From positions 806,001 through 870,000 of the forward strand of contig NZ_CP017015.1 of NCBI RefSeq assembly GCF_001715535.1: a stretch of DNA of 64,000 nucleotides, in the 5' to 3' direction. Shown here piece by piece: positions 11,712 through 27,162 of the stretch (position 1 is the first letter of the stretch; each line of letters begins with the position of its first letter). The position numbers and the translations under genes are program-made. Source of the DNA: Spiroplasma helicoides (GTDB lineage Bacteria; Bacillota_I; Bacilli_A; Mycoplasmatales; Mycoplasmataceae). The notes under the pieces were generated by a model, which saw nothing but the letters and a program-made list of their open reading frames with translations, did no database searches and was not told the DNA's origin.

Positions 11712-13313
11712 CTATTTTTTTATAAAATGACCATTAGGATTAAAATTATTTAAACCTTGGTAATTTTGTTGCATTCGATTATCATTTATATTATACATTT
11801 GCTCATTTGAATTATTTATAAAATTTTGATTTCAAGCAACATTACTTCTATTTATAAATTGATTATTATGGGTATCAAAATTATTATAATTGTTTTTTTC
11901 ATTATTGTATCTTTGATTTTGAGCAATCATATCTACTTGACTAAATTGGTTGATATTTCTTCCATTCATTGGCATACTTCTGGTAGCTTGCGCTACAAAT
12001 GGTGGTACATTTTTTGGCACAAATTGTTGTTGACTTGGATGGAAGCCATGTGGTGGTACATTTTGACCAATTGATCGACCAAAATGAGTATTTTTAAACC
12101 CTTTATTACTAGGGTTGTTTGTACCTATATCTTTAGAATAATGTTTAGTACTTGTTATAAACTTGCTTGTAGTTTTATTGAATTGATTTGCTAATTTTAT
12201 CAATCCACATATTGCAGTTGTTCATATTTCATTGGCACCTGTTATTTTTGAATAATAAATTAAAGAATCACGTCCAAATTCACTAAATGTTAGCATATTT
12301 GCAAAGCCTGCTATTTCAGTGATTTTACCATTGTAATATACTTTAAATCCTTTTGATGATTTGATAGCTTCTTTATGTATTTCAGCATCTATTTTTTTAA
12401 TTGCATTAAATATTTCTGAAATAACTATATCTTTAATTTGTTTTGCACTAAATACAATATTTTTTTTGATTTGAGTATTATATTTTCGATACAAAATTTT
12501 GTCATCACTTTTATTTGATTTAAAGTTTAACATTTTAAAAACATAACTTTCAACAATCGCTGGTTTAGCTAACATGCAATTAGCAACATTTGATATTATG
12601 TTTTCTATTCCAAATGGTAGCATTATTCTTTTAACTAAGGTTTCTTTAGAATAAAATGACATATCAATGTATTCATATCCTCAATCAACAACAATAGTTG
12701 GTTTTCTGAAATTCTCACTATCTATACATTGTATTGCAGTTGCATATGTGTGTATATTTTTTAAAAGTATTTCTTTATTATTTTTTAATATTATTTGATT
12801 ATGACTTTCCGCTACTTTTTTGTTTATTGTGTATACATTTGAAAACATTGCAACAGTTGTAGCTTTTATTCCTTCTTTAACACTATTTTTTTTCAACTTG
12901 CTATCAATCATATATTCATATGGTCTTATTAAAACAACTTTATCAAAATCATTTTCATTTTGTAATTTTGCTTGATTGATTAAATACTTATGATTATTTG
13001 CACTAAATACTTTTGTTTCTGGATCTGTAGTTACAATTGTTGTTGCGCTTCTAACCTTAAGGGTTTTAGTAGGATAAATAATACCAATAGAATTTAATTT
13101 TTCATTAAAAGTGGTTTCATATTGTTTAATTACTTTTGCAAGTTTTAGTTTTGCTAAATTAACATCAATTATCTCATCATTATCATTTAATCATTGACCT
13201 TTAAAGCGCTCTTTAAAAATGACTTTTAGACCTAAATTATTTCTATAACGTCCAACTATAAATCTAAACTCTTTTTTTGTAATCTCAAGTATTGCGTAGA
13301 CTTCTGTATTCAT
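11712..13313 (-). CDS. ftsA: divergent FtsA-like cell division protein
   Basis: A 533-residue protein between rsmH and ftsZ, where FtsA (actin-fold FtsZ partner and membrane tether) normally lies. The N-terminus (YAILEITKKEFRFIVGRY) and a later NEIWTTAICGLIKLANQF resemble FtsA edges. The second phosphate motif, usually DIGGGTT, reads DWGYEYI, so ATP binding may be lost. Residues about 375-533 are an Asn/Gln-rich disordered tail ending in NPNGHFIKK, without the usual amphipathic membrane helix. The Shine-Dalgarno site is AGGTGGG. The call rests mainly on position. Confidence 0.78.
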
Positions 13314-13314
13314 A

Positions 13315-14259
13315 TTATCCCACCTTTTTAATGGCTCAAAGTTTAGCGCTATGAGCTCTTCTATTTACACTCAACTCTTCTTCACTTGCAGTTATTGGTT
13401 TTTTAATCAATAACTCAAACTCTTTTTTACTAATCAAATTTTGAACAGGTAATTTAGACAAAAATTTATCATCATTATCAATAGTTTTTTCTTTAAAAAT
13501 ACTTTTGATAATTTTTTCTTCAAGAGAATGAAAAGTTATAACTACTATAACTCCATTTTTATTTATAATCTCTAAAGCCTGAATTAAAGATTTTTTTAAA
13601 TTTTCTAACTCATTGTTTACATGTATTCTTAAAGCCTGAAATACTTTTTTTGCAGGATGTTTCTTCTTTTTAAGAATTTTTTGAGGCAATGCTGATTTAA
13701 TAATTTCAACAAGTTCACCCGTAGTTTTAATTTCCTTAGTTTTTCTATAATCAACAATTTTTTGAGATATTCCAAATGCAAATTGTTCTTCACCTAAATA
13801 TTTAAATATTTCACTTAATTGCTTTTGATCATATTCGTTTACAACTTTTTTTGCAGTTAAACTGTTATTTAGAACATCCATTCTCATATCCAACTCAGAA
13901 TCAAAACGATAACTAAATCCTCTAGAATCATTATCAAATTGTGGAGAAGATACTCCCAAGTCATATAAAATACCATCAACTTTATCAACATTTTGTAAAG
14001 CTAGCAAAGTCTTCATATATGCAAAATTACCTTCCAAAATAGTAAAGTTGTTTGAAACTTGTTTTAAAGCTTCTTTGCTACTTTGAATGGCCTCGTTGTC
14101 TTGATCTATTGCATATAAATGACCTTTTTTAAGTTTTTTTAAAATTTCTTTACTGTGACCAGCACGGCCCAATGTGCAGTCGACATAAATTCCATTTTCA
14201 TTAATATTAAGTAACTCGATTGATTCTTTCAAAAGAACTGGTATATGCTCTTGAATCAT
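13315..14259 (-). CDS. rsmH: 16S rRNA (cytosine1402-N4)-methyltransferase
   Basis: A 314-residue SAM-dependent enzyme methylating C1402 of 16S rRNA. Seen: HIPVLLKES at residues 5-13, the SAM site VDCTLGRAGHS near residue 32, LGVSSPQFD near residue 100, and RIHVNNELENL plus ITFHSLEEK in the C-terminal half. The ATG at 14259 was chosen over upstream in-frame codons because it matches family length and has GGAG upstream. Its stop overlaps the ftsA leader and its start abuts the mraZ stop. The C-terminal Trp is a TGA. Confidence 0.97.
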
Positions 14260-14260
14260 G

Positions 14261-14692
14261 TTACTTGTCTCCGCCCAATTTTTCTGCAGCTGCATAGATT
14301 TTCTCTTCATTTAATAATTTTTGTTCTTCATCATATGTAGCTTTGTCCCAAATTTCCATTCTATTACCTAGCCCTAGGATATAGATTTGTTTTGTGACTC
14401 CTATTTTTTCCAACAAAATTGTAGGAATTTTAATTCTATTTGATGAATCAATTGATAATTCATCAGAATTTGACAAAATTAATCTTTCGATCATTCTTGT
14501 AGATTCATTAAAACTACTATTTTTCTTTATTTCAGATAGTAGTTCTGTGAAATTTTCTGGGGTTCTCAGTTCAAGGTACTTTCCAACGCCCTTTGAAACA
14601 TAAACTGAACTGCCTAATTTATTTCTTAGTTTTGAAGGAATAGTAAGTCTAAATTTATCATCGATACTATGTTCAAATGTTCCAAGTAACAT
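14261..14692 (-). CDS. mraZ: transcriptional regulator MraZ
   Basis: A 143-residue double SpoVT/AbrB-like protein. The first DNA-binding repeat is GTFEHSIDDKFRLTIPSKLR and the second is DSSNRIKIPTILLEKIG. The ATG at 14692 directly follows GGGGGAAAGT and gives the normal length. It heads the division operon and is known in mollicutes to regulate it through GTGG-type boxes, which are present just upstream. Confidence 0.97.
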   Translation of the reverse strand: MLLGTFEHSIDDKFRLTIPSKLRNKLGSSVYVSKGVGKYLELRTPENFTELLSEIKKNSSFNESTRMIERLILSNSDELSIDSSNRIKIPTILLEKIGVTKQIYILGLGNRMEIWDKATYDEEQKLLNEEKIYAAAEKLGGDK

Positions 14693-14693
14693 A

Positions 14694-14751
14694 CTTTCCC
14701 CCCACTTTCTCCCACACATTTCTATTATATACCACTTTATTCTATTTTCAA
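14694..14751 (-). promoter_or_regulatory. mra operon promoter with phased MraZ boxes
   Basis: TTGAAA (14751-14746), a 16-base spacer and TATAAT (14729-14724) form a good promoter. AAAGTGG occurs in the spacer (14738-14732) and again at 14708-14702, with TGTGTGG (14718-14712) between. The GTGG cores start at 14735, 14715 and 14705, i.e. 20 and 10 bases apart, so they lie on one helix face. They are known-type MraZ binding sites and suggest autoregulation. Confidence 0.85.
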
Positions 14752-14787
14752 GCGAATTTTAACAAAAATTACCCCCTTTTTTAAAAA

Positions 14788-14817
14788 ATAAAAAGAGGTT
14801 TTTTAACCTCTTTTTTG
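14788..14817 (-). terminator. terminator between small gene and mra operon
   Basis: GAGGTT / AACCTC stem with A- and T-runs on both sides, downstream of the 14828-15142 gene on the minus strand. Confidence 0.85.
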
Positions 14818-14827
14818 ATCAATCATA

Positions 14828-15142
14828 CTAGTGAATAATTTTTGATTCTAGTTTTCTTACACTATCTAGGTATGATTTTTGCTCTATTTTTCTTAAATAT
14901 TTTATTGCATCACTTTTTAAAACAATGGTTAAATGTTTAGTTAAATTAGTGTAGTGATAATATATAGAGTTAGTCACACCCAAGCATATTACTGGGTCTA
15001 ATTTACTTAATAGATGACCCAAATTTATTTGATTTTCATCGATTAGATTTACATCAATTTTATTCTCGAATAAAGCCAAGCAAATTGCTGAACGCATTAT
15101 CTCTTCAGATAACTCGTGAAAAATCTCTAAATTTGTTTTCAT
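14828..15142 (-). CDS. conserved-looking small protein of unknown function
   Basis: A 104-residue, mostly helical soluble protein, not recognised. Start: the ATG at 15142 has GGAGGT six bases upstream; a GTG in the same frame at 15154 overlaps that Shine-Dalgarno site and is less likely. It ends at TAG just before a terminator. It lies between rpmF and mraZ as its own unit. No membrane span, signal peptide or catalytic motif is visible. Confidence 0.7.
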   Translation of the reverse strand: MKTNLEIFHELSEEIMRSAICLALFENKIDVNLIDENQINLGHLLSKLDPVICLGVTNSIYYHYTNLTKHLTIVLKSDAIKYLRKIEQKSYLDSVRKLESKIIH

Positions 15143-15208
15143 ATCTACCTCCACTTATATAACCGTATAAAAATTATAATTATTGACAATTTTTTTTAAA
15201 TTTTTTAA

Positions 15209-15239
15209 TAAAAAAACAAGAATTTCTTCTTGTTTTTTT
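15209..15239 (-). terminator. terminator after rpmF
   Basis: ACAAGAA / TTCTTGT stem with a T-run on the minus strand, immediately after the rpmF stop. Confidence 0.88.
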
Positions 15240-15240
15240 A

Positions 15241-15417
15241 TTAACCAACTTTTTTTACTTCTTTGTTTTTGTAATATCCACATTCACGACAAACACGGTG
15301 TGGTTTTATCATACTACCACAGTTTGGACATGAGATAATTGCTGAGCTTACTAAAGCAAGATGACTTCTTCTCTTATTTTTAGCAGCCTTACTGGTCTTT
15401 CTAAATGGTACAGCCAT
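15241..15417 (-). CDS. rpmF: 50S ribosomal protein L32
   Basis: A 58-residue basic ribosomal protein. Seen: MAVPFRKTSKAAKNKRRSH at the N-terminus and zinc-ribbon cysteines CPNCG ... CRECG. The Shine-Dalgarno site GGAGGTG precedes the ATG. It follows a YceD/DUF177 gene, the usual bacterial arrangement. Confidence 0.98.
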   Translation of the reverse strand: MAVPFRKTSKAAKNKRRSHLALVSSAIISCPNCGSMIKPHRVCRECGYYKNKEVKKVG

Positions 15418-15438
15418 GTTTACACCTCCATAATAATC

Positions 15439-15939
15439 TTATTTTTTGAACTTAAAATCATTTAATTTATCCCAACGAGGATCTATTTCATTTTCTTGTT
15501 CTTGCTCGTATTCTTCTTCGGTCATTAATTTAAAGTTTTTACCGACAAGAGAGATTTTACCATAATTATTTGTTAAATTCATAGGTATATTTAAAAGTAT
15601 TTGATCAATTGCATAGTCTAATATGCTAAATTCTTCACCTAAAATTAAATTATGCTGATCATCATTCACATTTTCAAAAAAATATTCATCATCTCACTCA
15701 AACTCTTGGTTTTCTAATACAATAATACTTCCATCTCTAGCATCAATTGCTTCAATTGTTGCTAAAATTATGGCTTGAACTTGTAATCCCTTAATTGAGC
15801 TTTGATAATTTAGTTCTCCCTTAACTTTTAAATCACTAATGTTTTTAATTAATACATTATTATATTCATAATCTTCAGGAATAATAAAAGATTTGTCGAA
15901 CTTTATTTGTTTTTTTGATTCTATTTCTTTTTTAAGCAT
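15439..15939 (-). CDS. YceD/DUF177 family protein
   Basis: A 166-residue acidic protein of the YceD family, which in bacteria almost always precedes rpmF and is linked to 23S rRNA/50S metabolism. Seen: a beta-rich middle with VKGELNYQSSIKGLQVQA and a C-terminal DPRWDKLNDFKFKK, close to the family ending (DPRLAKLKDL type). One TGA is Trp. It overlaps the end of pheT by one base and lies 22 bases before rpmF. Confidence 0.85.
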
Positions 15940-18350
15940 TATTTCACTTCAATCTTTAATTTATCAATATTTGCAAGTATTTTGTTTCATTCCTTAGAAA
16001 CATCATTATCAGACAGTTGTTTTTCTGAAGAATTAAACTCAAATCCCACACTAACCGCTTTTAGTTTTTTTTCAGCTAATTGTTCATCTTGATAAATATC
16101 AACTAATTTAAAGCTCACAATGTAGTTAACATCGTTTTTTATTGTGTTTATTACTTTTGTGTATTGGTCATTTGAGCTCAATAACATTGTTACAACTCTT
16201 GAGGTTTTTTGAAATTTAGGTATTTCAATTGCTTTAATTTCTCTACTAAAAAGTTGATTAATAGAACTCAAATTGAATTCTAGCAAATATGTATCATCTA
16301 GCTTTTTTGCTTGTTCAAATCTTGGATTAAGTTTGAATACAAACCCGATCAGTTCATCTTTATAACTGATTTGTGCATTTATATGAGGATGAATATCATC
16401 ATTATCTTTATTAATATTTTCAATTTTTAAATCCATTGGGCATATTTGATAACAATTAAGTATCTTATCTGCTATTCCTTTTATATAAGCATATGAAGAA
16501 TGTAGATTTAAATCATATGCCTTTTGGTTTAAAATATCACCACTTACAATTGCACAAAGACGCTTTTCTCTAACCCCTTTTATGTTGTATACATCTCCAA
16601 CTTCATAAAGTTTTATGTTTTTATTTCCTCTTGAGTAATTCAAACTAGCACTTTCTATACAACCCATCGCTAAACTAAGTCGATATGTTTCTCTATATTG
16701 ACTTAATGGTGAAGCTAAATTAACAGGATCTTTAATATCAAATAAATCTCATTTTAAAGCATCATTTTTGGTTGTTAGTGAATAAGATTTGATGTTATTA
16801 AATCCTTGACCTAACAAATATGACTCAACATTGCCTAAAACTTTATCTTCAAGTTTTTTAGATTTAGCAGTTGCTATTATTTCTGGTGCTTTTGATTCAA
16901 TATTATTGTACCCATATAATCTAGCTATCTCTTCCACTATATCAGCGCTATTTTTTATATCAGTTCTATTTGGGTCAACTTTAAATTTAAGATTATGTTT
17001 ATCAGCTTCTTCTACTTCAAAATCAATATTTTTAAATAATTCTTTAATTTCCTTAGTTTTCAAACTCATTCCTAACAAGTTGTTGATAAATTCCAAGTTT
17101 ACCTCTATTGTTACATCTTGTTCATCACTCTCAATTTGTGTTTCTAAATCTGTGCTTGAGCCATACAAACCATATTGATCAAATCAATAAACTGTTCTAT
17201 CACTGGCCAACTTATGTATTTTTGAACTGATAGGTTTCATTCATCTTTGTAAAAAAACACTACTACTATTATAAGATTTTTGTTGTTTTCTCATTTCAAT
17301 AGGATTTAAAGATAAATATATTGCTAATACTTGTTTTGTTTCTTCGGTTGGTAAAAAATAACTTTCAACGCTTACACCCAATGTTGAAACAACTTCTCCA
17401 GCACATAATAGTTGATAATTAACAGGTCTATCTTTTGTTGGATTGTTAACTATTTCTAACTGTGTTTTTAATTTTTCTGCATCTAATAAAATCACTGGCT
17501 GACCAGACTCAATTGCTATTGCATTAGATAAATCAAGTCAAAAATTGTTTTGTGTTTTACATTGAGAAAATTTCATTCAAATATCTTGATTAGAAAATAT
17601 TTTTTGCTCAATTTTATCAATACTACTTACTTGTTTAATGTCAAATAATTGCATCGAGCATCTTCTTAATACGTTTTTCAAGTCTTTAGATTCTTTGATA
17701 GAAACAGGCACATTGTGTTCAGATTTTCTAGTTTTAAATATATTAGTATAATCTTTTATTTTTTTATCAAAATAATTTGCTATTTCTTTTGCTAATTGAA
17801 ATGCCCCTAAAGCATCACTTCTATTTAATGTTAAATCAACTTCTCAAACAGAGTCTTCAAACCCAATAATTTCAAGAGCTTCAGGGCTTCCTATCAATGA
17901 ATAAGGGTCTGACTTTGTATGAATGGGATAAATGATATCAACTTCTTCTTCATTAAGCAAGCTTTGATCCATACCAAATTCAATTAAAGCGCAAATCATT
18001 CCTTCAGATACTTTACCTTTTATTTCTCTTTTTGTTAAAGTCATTCCATTAGCAATAGTTGTTCCTGGTGGGGCAACCAATACATATTGTCCTTCTTTTA
18101 CATTAGTTGCGCCACAAACTATTGGACTAACTAAATCATCGCCTAAATCTACAAAACAAAAATTAAGTGACGTACCCTCCATTGGACTTACATGACCAAC
18201 ATGACCAACAATTAGTGAGTCATTTATTTCTTTATATGATCTATAAGCATCTACTTCAAACCCCAAGGAATTTAAAGCTGTTGTTATTTCATCATCCCCT
18301 ATATTATCTAAATCAATAAAATGCTCTAATCAATTTCTAGTAATAACCAT
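15939..18350 (-). CDS. pheT: phenylalanyl-tRNA synthetase beta subunit
   Basis: An 803-residue subunit of the (alpha-beta)2 class II enzyme. The N-terminal tRNA-binding OB domain (VGHVGHVSPMEG near residue 50) is followed by B3/B4 editing and B5 domains, a catalytic-like core and a C-terminal ferredoxin-fold anticodon-binding domain (from about residue 715). At least ten TGA codons are read as Trp. The ATG follows GGAG. It starts 13 bases after pheS and its stop overlaps the next gene's start. Confidence 0.97.
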
Positions 18351-18362
18351 GTTTCTTATCTC

Positions 18363-19415
<1,053 letters not shown>

Positions 19416-19450
19416 AAAATGTCCTCCAAATATTCTGCAATTTGATTATA

Positions 19451-20035
19451 CTAAATAATAGCTTCTAATTCTTCTTTCTTTGATTTTGATTTCAAAAATA
19501 CTATTTTTTGGTCCAATTCTTTTATAACAAAATCTAGTTCTTTTTCTGTTCTGTTCATCGAAATAAATAACTGTTTTTTTAGTTTAGTCATACTAAGTTC
19601 AAGATTTGTAAATTGTCATATATAAAAAAGATCTATGTCATAGTGTTTATAATTTAAATAAATATCTGCATGAATATATGAAAAAAATATGTACTCAAAT
19701 AGAATACTATTAATAAAATCCTTAATCGCAAAATAAATTTTTTTTATATATGTTTTTAGATATGTTTCAAGATTTTCTTTTTTAAACCCTTTTAAATCTT
19801 TGATAAAGTCTAAAAATAATGTTCTCATTTGCTTAATTTTTGTAAAAAAGTCATCTTCTTGTAGCTTTGTTAAACTAATTTGTAGCTTTGTTTCAATATA
19901 TGTGCAAAATTCACTTATATTTAATATTTCTGGAAAACCTTTAAACTGCCAATTAAATCTAACTTCATTAATAATTGTAAATTGATTTTCTTTTGTATAC
20001 TTTTGATTTACATACTCTACAATATCGTTTAACAA
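19451..20035 (-). CDS. helical protein of unknown function
   Basis: A 194-residue protein starting at TTG behind GAGGTG (spacing 5). It is mostly alpha-helical, rich in Ile, Phe, Tyr and Lys, with a C-terminal charged coiled coil (residues 145-190). One TGA is Trp. It was not recognised. It lies 35 bases before pheS and may be co-transcribed with pheST. No signal peptide or membrane span is clear. Confidence 0.65.
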
Positions 20036-20085
20036 AATATCACCTCACATAACCGTCATTACAATTTTATAAAAAATTAATAAAA

Positions 20086-20114
20086 AACTCCATATAAATA
20101 TGGAGTCTTTTATT
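20086..20114 (-). terminator. terminator of the rRNA operon
   Basis: ACTCCATAT / ATATGGAGT stem followed by a T-run on the minus strand, just past the 5S rRNA 3' end. Confidence 0.9.
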
Positions 20115-20117
20115 TCT

Positions 20118-20226
20118 GAACTGGCAGTGTCCTATTTTCGCATTATACTATCGTCGGCGCAGCTAGCCTTAACTTCTGTGTTCGACATGGGAACAGGTGT
20201 GACCCTAGCGCTATGACCACCAGATC
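20118..20226 (-). rRNA. rrf: 5S ribosomal RNA
   Basis: Minus-strand sequence begins CTGGTGGTCATAGCG and ends near GGACACTGCCAG, with the conserved CCCATGTCGAACACAGAAG in the middle. Last gene of the 16S-23S-5S operon. Ends are approximate. Confidence 0.95.
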
Positions 20227-20265
20227 TGAATTTTTTAGAGAGATAAAGGTTTTAAAAACCAAATT

Positions 20266-20291
20266 GTTCTCTCAAAACTGAACATTAGATG
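20266..20291 (-). other. 23S processing stem, 3' arm
   Basis: Complementary (with G-U pairs) to 23378-23403 on the other side of 23S rRNA. The two arms would form the long stalk cut by RNase III. Confidence 0.75.
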
Positions 20292-20335
20292 TAGATTTCT
20301 TTTAATACAAAATTTTAACTTAGGTTTTCTTTCTA

Positions 20336-23246
<2,911 letters not shown>

Positions 23247-23540
23247 AAGAAATCCTATTTTGCATTATAGATAATCTAATAAATATGAAATTTCAGTTTT
23301 TCTTAGTAATTTAATTTTAAAGTTACTATATACGTTTTTTTTAATATGAAACGTAAGAAAAATAAAATGTCTATTTTCATCTAATATTCAGTTTTCAAAG
23401 AACAATTTTTTTTCAGAGAATGAGCATTTATAAATAAATGCTAAACAATCTCTGAAAACTAGATAGAACCAGATTTAGTCATAAGCTGTTTTATCGATTC
23501 GCTCAGCTTATATAAACTAATTTACTATGATTAACTCCAT
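23247..23540 (-). other. 16S-23S spacer, no tRNA gene
   Basis: About 290 bases with no tRNA-like cloverleaf. It holds the 3' arm of the 16S stem (23450-23469) and the 5' arm of the 23S stem, which includes a boxA-like GTTCTTTGAAAACTG (minus strand, 23403-23389). Confidence 0.8.
23378..23403 (-). other. 23S processing stem, 5' arm, with boxA-like element
   Basis: Pairs with 20266-20291. GTTCTTTGAAAACTG resembles the NusB/NusE boxA of rRNA antitermination. Confidence 0.7.
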
Positions 23541-25055
<1,515 letters not shown>

Positions 25056-25143
25056 AATTAATGCGAATATTTTGATTCATGACTATATCTGTTTATTTAC
25101 TCAAAAAATTGAATGTATTTTGTACAATAATTTGGTTGTTGTT

Positions 25144-25163
25144 GTTCTATCTAGTTTTCAAAG
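25144..25163 (-). other. 16S processing stem, 5' arm, with boxA-like element
   Basis: CTTTGAAAACTAGATAGAAC on the minus strand pairs with GTTCTATCTAGTTTTCAGAG (23469-23450) behind 16S rRNA, giving the pre-16S stem. Confidence 0.75.
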
Positions 25164-25280
25164 ATCGTTTTCTCGCATATGAGCGAGCCATATATAAATT
25201 TACAATAAATTCTAAATCAAGTCAATAGTTTTTCTTAATTTATTTTTATTTTTTTTGTTATACGTTGCTTAGAGTTGAAA

Positions 25281-25571
25281 ACTTGTCAGCTTTCATATCA
25301 TAGCACAGTATTTTGCAAAATGTAAATTATTTTTATTTTTTTGTGCTTCAAGTTCGTAACTTGTCAGCTTTCATATCATAGCACAGTATTTTGCAAAAAC
25401 ATAAAATATTTAATTTTTTTTGTTTTTTTATTATTACATGTTGCTTAGAGTTGAAAACTTGTCAGCTTTCATATATTAGCACAGTATTTTGCAAAAACAT
25501 AAAATATTTAATTTTTTTTGCTTTTGCGCCGAAAGTTGAAAACTTGTCAGCTTTCATATATTAGCACAGTA
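25281..25571 (-). repeat. four direct repeats upstream of 16S rRNA, probable tandem promoters
   Basis: A 40-base core starting ACTTGTCAGCTTTCATAT on the plus strand recurs at 25281-25320, 25359-25398, 25457-25496 and, truncated to 30 bases, 25542-25571 (offsets 78, 98 and 85). Read toward the rRNA, each has TGTGC followed by TATGAT or TAATAT, which resembles an extended -10 box. The first three also carry the perfect palindrome TTTTGCAAAA just upstream of it. Tandem promoters are usual for rRNA operons; the palindrome could be a regulator site. No clear -35 box is visible. Confidence 0.65.
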
Positions 25572-25647
25572 ATTATTAAATATACAAAATATATATTAAT
25601 TTTTTAATTATTTTTGACATTTTAGTCTTAACTATTTTAAAACAAAT

Positions 25648-25669
25648 AAAAAAAACCCACTTAAGGGTT
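25648..25669 (-). terminator. terminator overlapping the stop of the 25668 gene
   Basis: AACCC / GGGTT stem followed by eight T on the minus strand. Confidence 0.7.
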
Positions 25670-27017
25670 AATCATCTCATTCCACAGTTGAAGAAGCGTT
25701 AGAATCATCATTTTCAACGTCATTAATGGGATCAAAAATATTTTTTGTATCAACTTCTAAAGTTGTTGTTGCATCTCTTTTAAATTGATTAATAATGTTG
25801 GATTCTGAATTAGAAATATCTAAGTTTTTATTATTCTCCTTTTTTGGGGGAACTATATTTCTATTTTGTTTTTTCATAGCTTCTCAAATACGGTCACTAT
25901 CCCCCAAGAATACTTTACCTTGATATTTTTCATCAACAAAAGCTTGTCTTCTTGTTTCGCTAACATACTTGCTTTCTTGTCTAGGTATATTACCAATAGG
26001 GCCTTTATAATCATTGGCTTTTTCTTTAGCCACCCTTCTTGGAACAATAGTTTCTTTGTAAGGATCTTTAAGTGTATTGTTATCATAATAGAATTCAGCT
26101 GTATTTCCAACGTTAGAGTTTTTTGATAAACCCCCTGGAATTGGTTGTGGTGCTGGCACACTATTAATCTTATTAGGGATACTATTTACATTATTGTTTG
26201 TATTAGAAAAATCCTCTTGAATTTGTTGTAATTCAAGATCATTTACAATTTCTTGTGTATTTCATTGATTTAAATCATTACCATAGTTTTCTTCTTCGGT
26301 CATATTTGCTTGTTCTTGAGAGTGAAGTTCATCAAATTTGTTTTCTGACAAATCGTCTCTCAATTTTTTAATTTTATCTGCAATATTTACAGTTTCTTCG
26401 TTTGGGGTTGATGTAAAGGACTGATCAATTGAATTATCTTGATACTGTTGTTGTACACCAAATTGAGCCATATTAACATTGCTTTGATTTTCTTGATAAC
26501 TTTGATTGTTTTGCATTGCTTGGTTATTTGGAGATTTCATTTTTTCATGTTTATCTTTAGGTTTATTGGTACTTTCTGTTTTTTGATTTATAAGCGATGA
26601 AAATACTACACTAAATATTAAAAAAACTATAGCTACTATTCCGAATAATCAATAATTTATTTTTTGACTAAAAACAACATTACTTAAATCAAAATATGTA
26701 CCTTCTATTAAACTTTTTCATGGCAATGAAAAAAAACTTACAAATGTTAAAGCTAATAGCAAACAAGCAAATACTAAATTGATGATTTTTACACTTTTAT
26801 TTTTACTTAAACTAAGTGATAAAATGCCCATTATTGCTAAAACTATCGCTAATAAAATCAATAATATTCCAACTATTGATAAACCAACAAGATTTTTTAG
26901 ATCTGTTCCAAAAATTATTTTATAACCATTACCTGTATATAACACTATTACATAAACAAAAATAAATAATGCCGCAAAAATACTTGTAACAAAATTAAAT
27001 ATGCTCAATTTTTTCAT
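25668..27017 (-). CDS. membrane protein with long polar cytoplasmic tail, unknown function
   Basis: A 449-residue protein, not recognised. Four membrane segments lie in the first 145 residues. About 300 hydrophilic residues follow, rich in Gln, Asn, Glu and Ser and probably disordered, with a more ordered basic patch near residues 300-385 (TIVPRRVAKEK and KVFLGDSDRIWEAMKKQNR). The ATG at 27017 has GGGGAAATG upstream. Six in-frame TGA codons are Trp. It stands alone between the rRNA operon and the mannitol operon. Confidence 0.8.
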
Positions 27018-27137
27018 AACATTTCCCCTATCAATAATTAGCACCCAAAATTACACACTTATTTTAACATATATGGTAAATTAATCAAATATCTAAAATT
27101 TACTACACTTATTATACTAAATTTAAAATATTATACA

Positions 27138-27162
27138 AAAAAATGAGTTAAAACTCATTTTA
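27138..27162 (-). terminator. terminator of the mannitol operon
   Basis: AAATGAGTT / AACTCATTT stem with a T-run on the minus strand, at the stop of the dehydrogenase gene. Confidence 0.88.

Larger units (their letters stand above)
25056..25667. other. rRNA operon leader and promoter region, no gene
   Basis: About 610 bases of AT-rich DNA upstream of 16S rRNA. It contains the 16S leader arm and four tandem repeat units. No ORF with a Shine-Dalgarno site was found. Confidence 0.8.

Noticed and set aside
23247-23540. Searched for tRNA-Ile/Ala in the rRNA spacer
   Set aside because: No cloverleaf or T-loop consensus was seen; the spacer holds only processing stems.
25281-25571. Repeats considered as a CRISPR array
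   Set aside because: Only four units, irregular spacing with AT-rich similar spacers, no cas genes, and position directly upstream of 16S rRNA.
25866-26161. Overlapping frames on both strands, including a minus-strand frame in another phase
   Set aside because: Shadows of the 449-residue membrane-protein gene, which spans the region in one frame with TGA as Trp.
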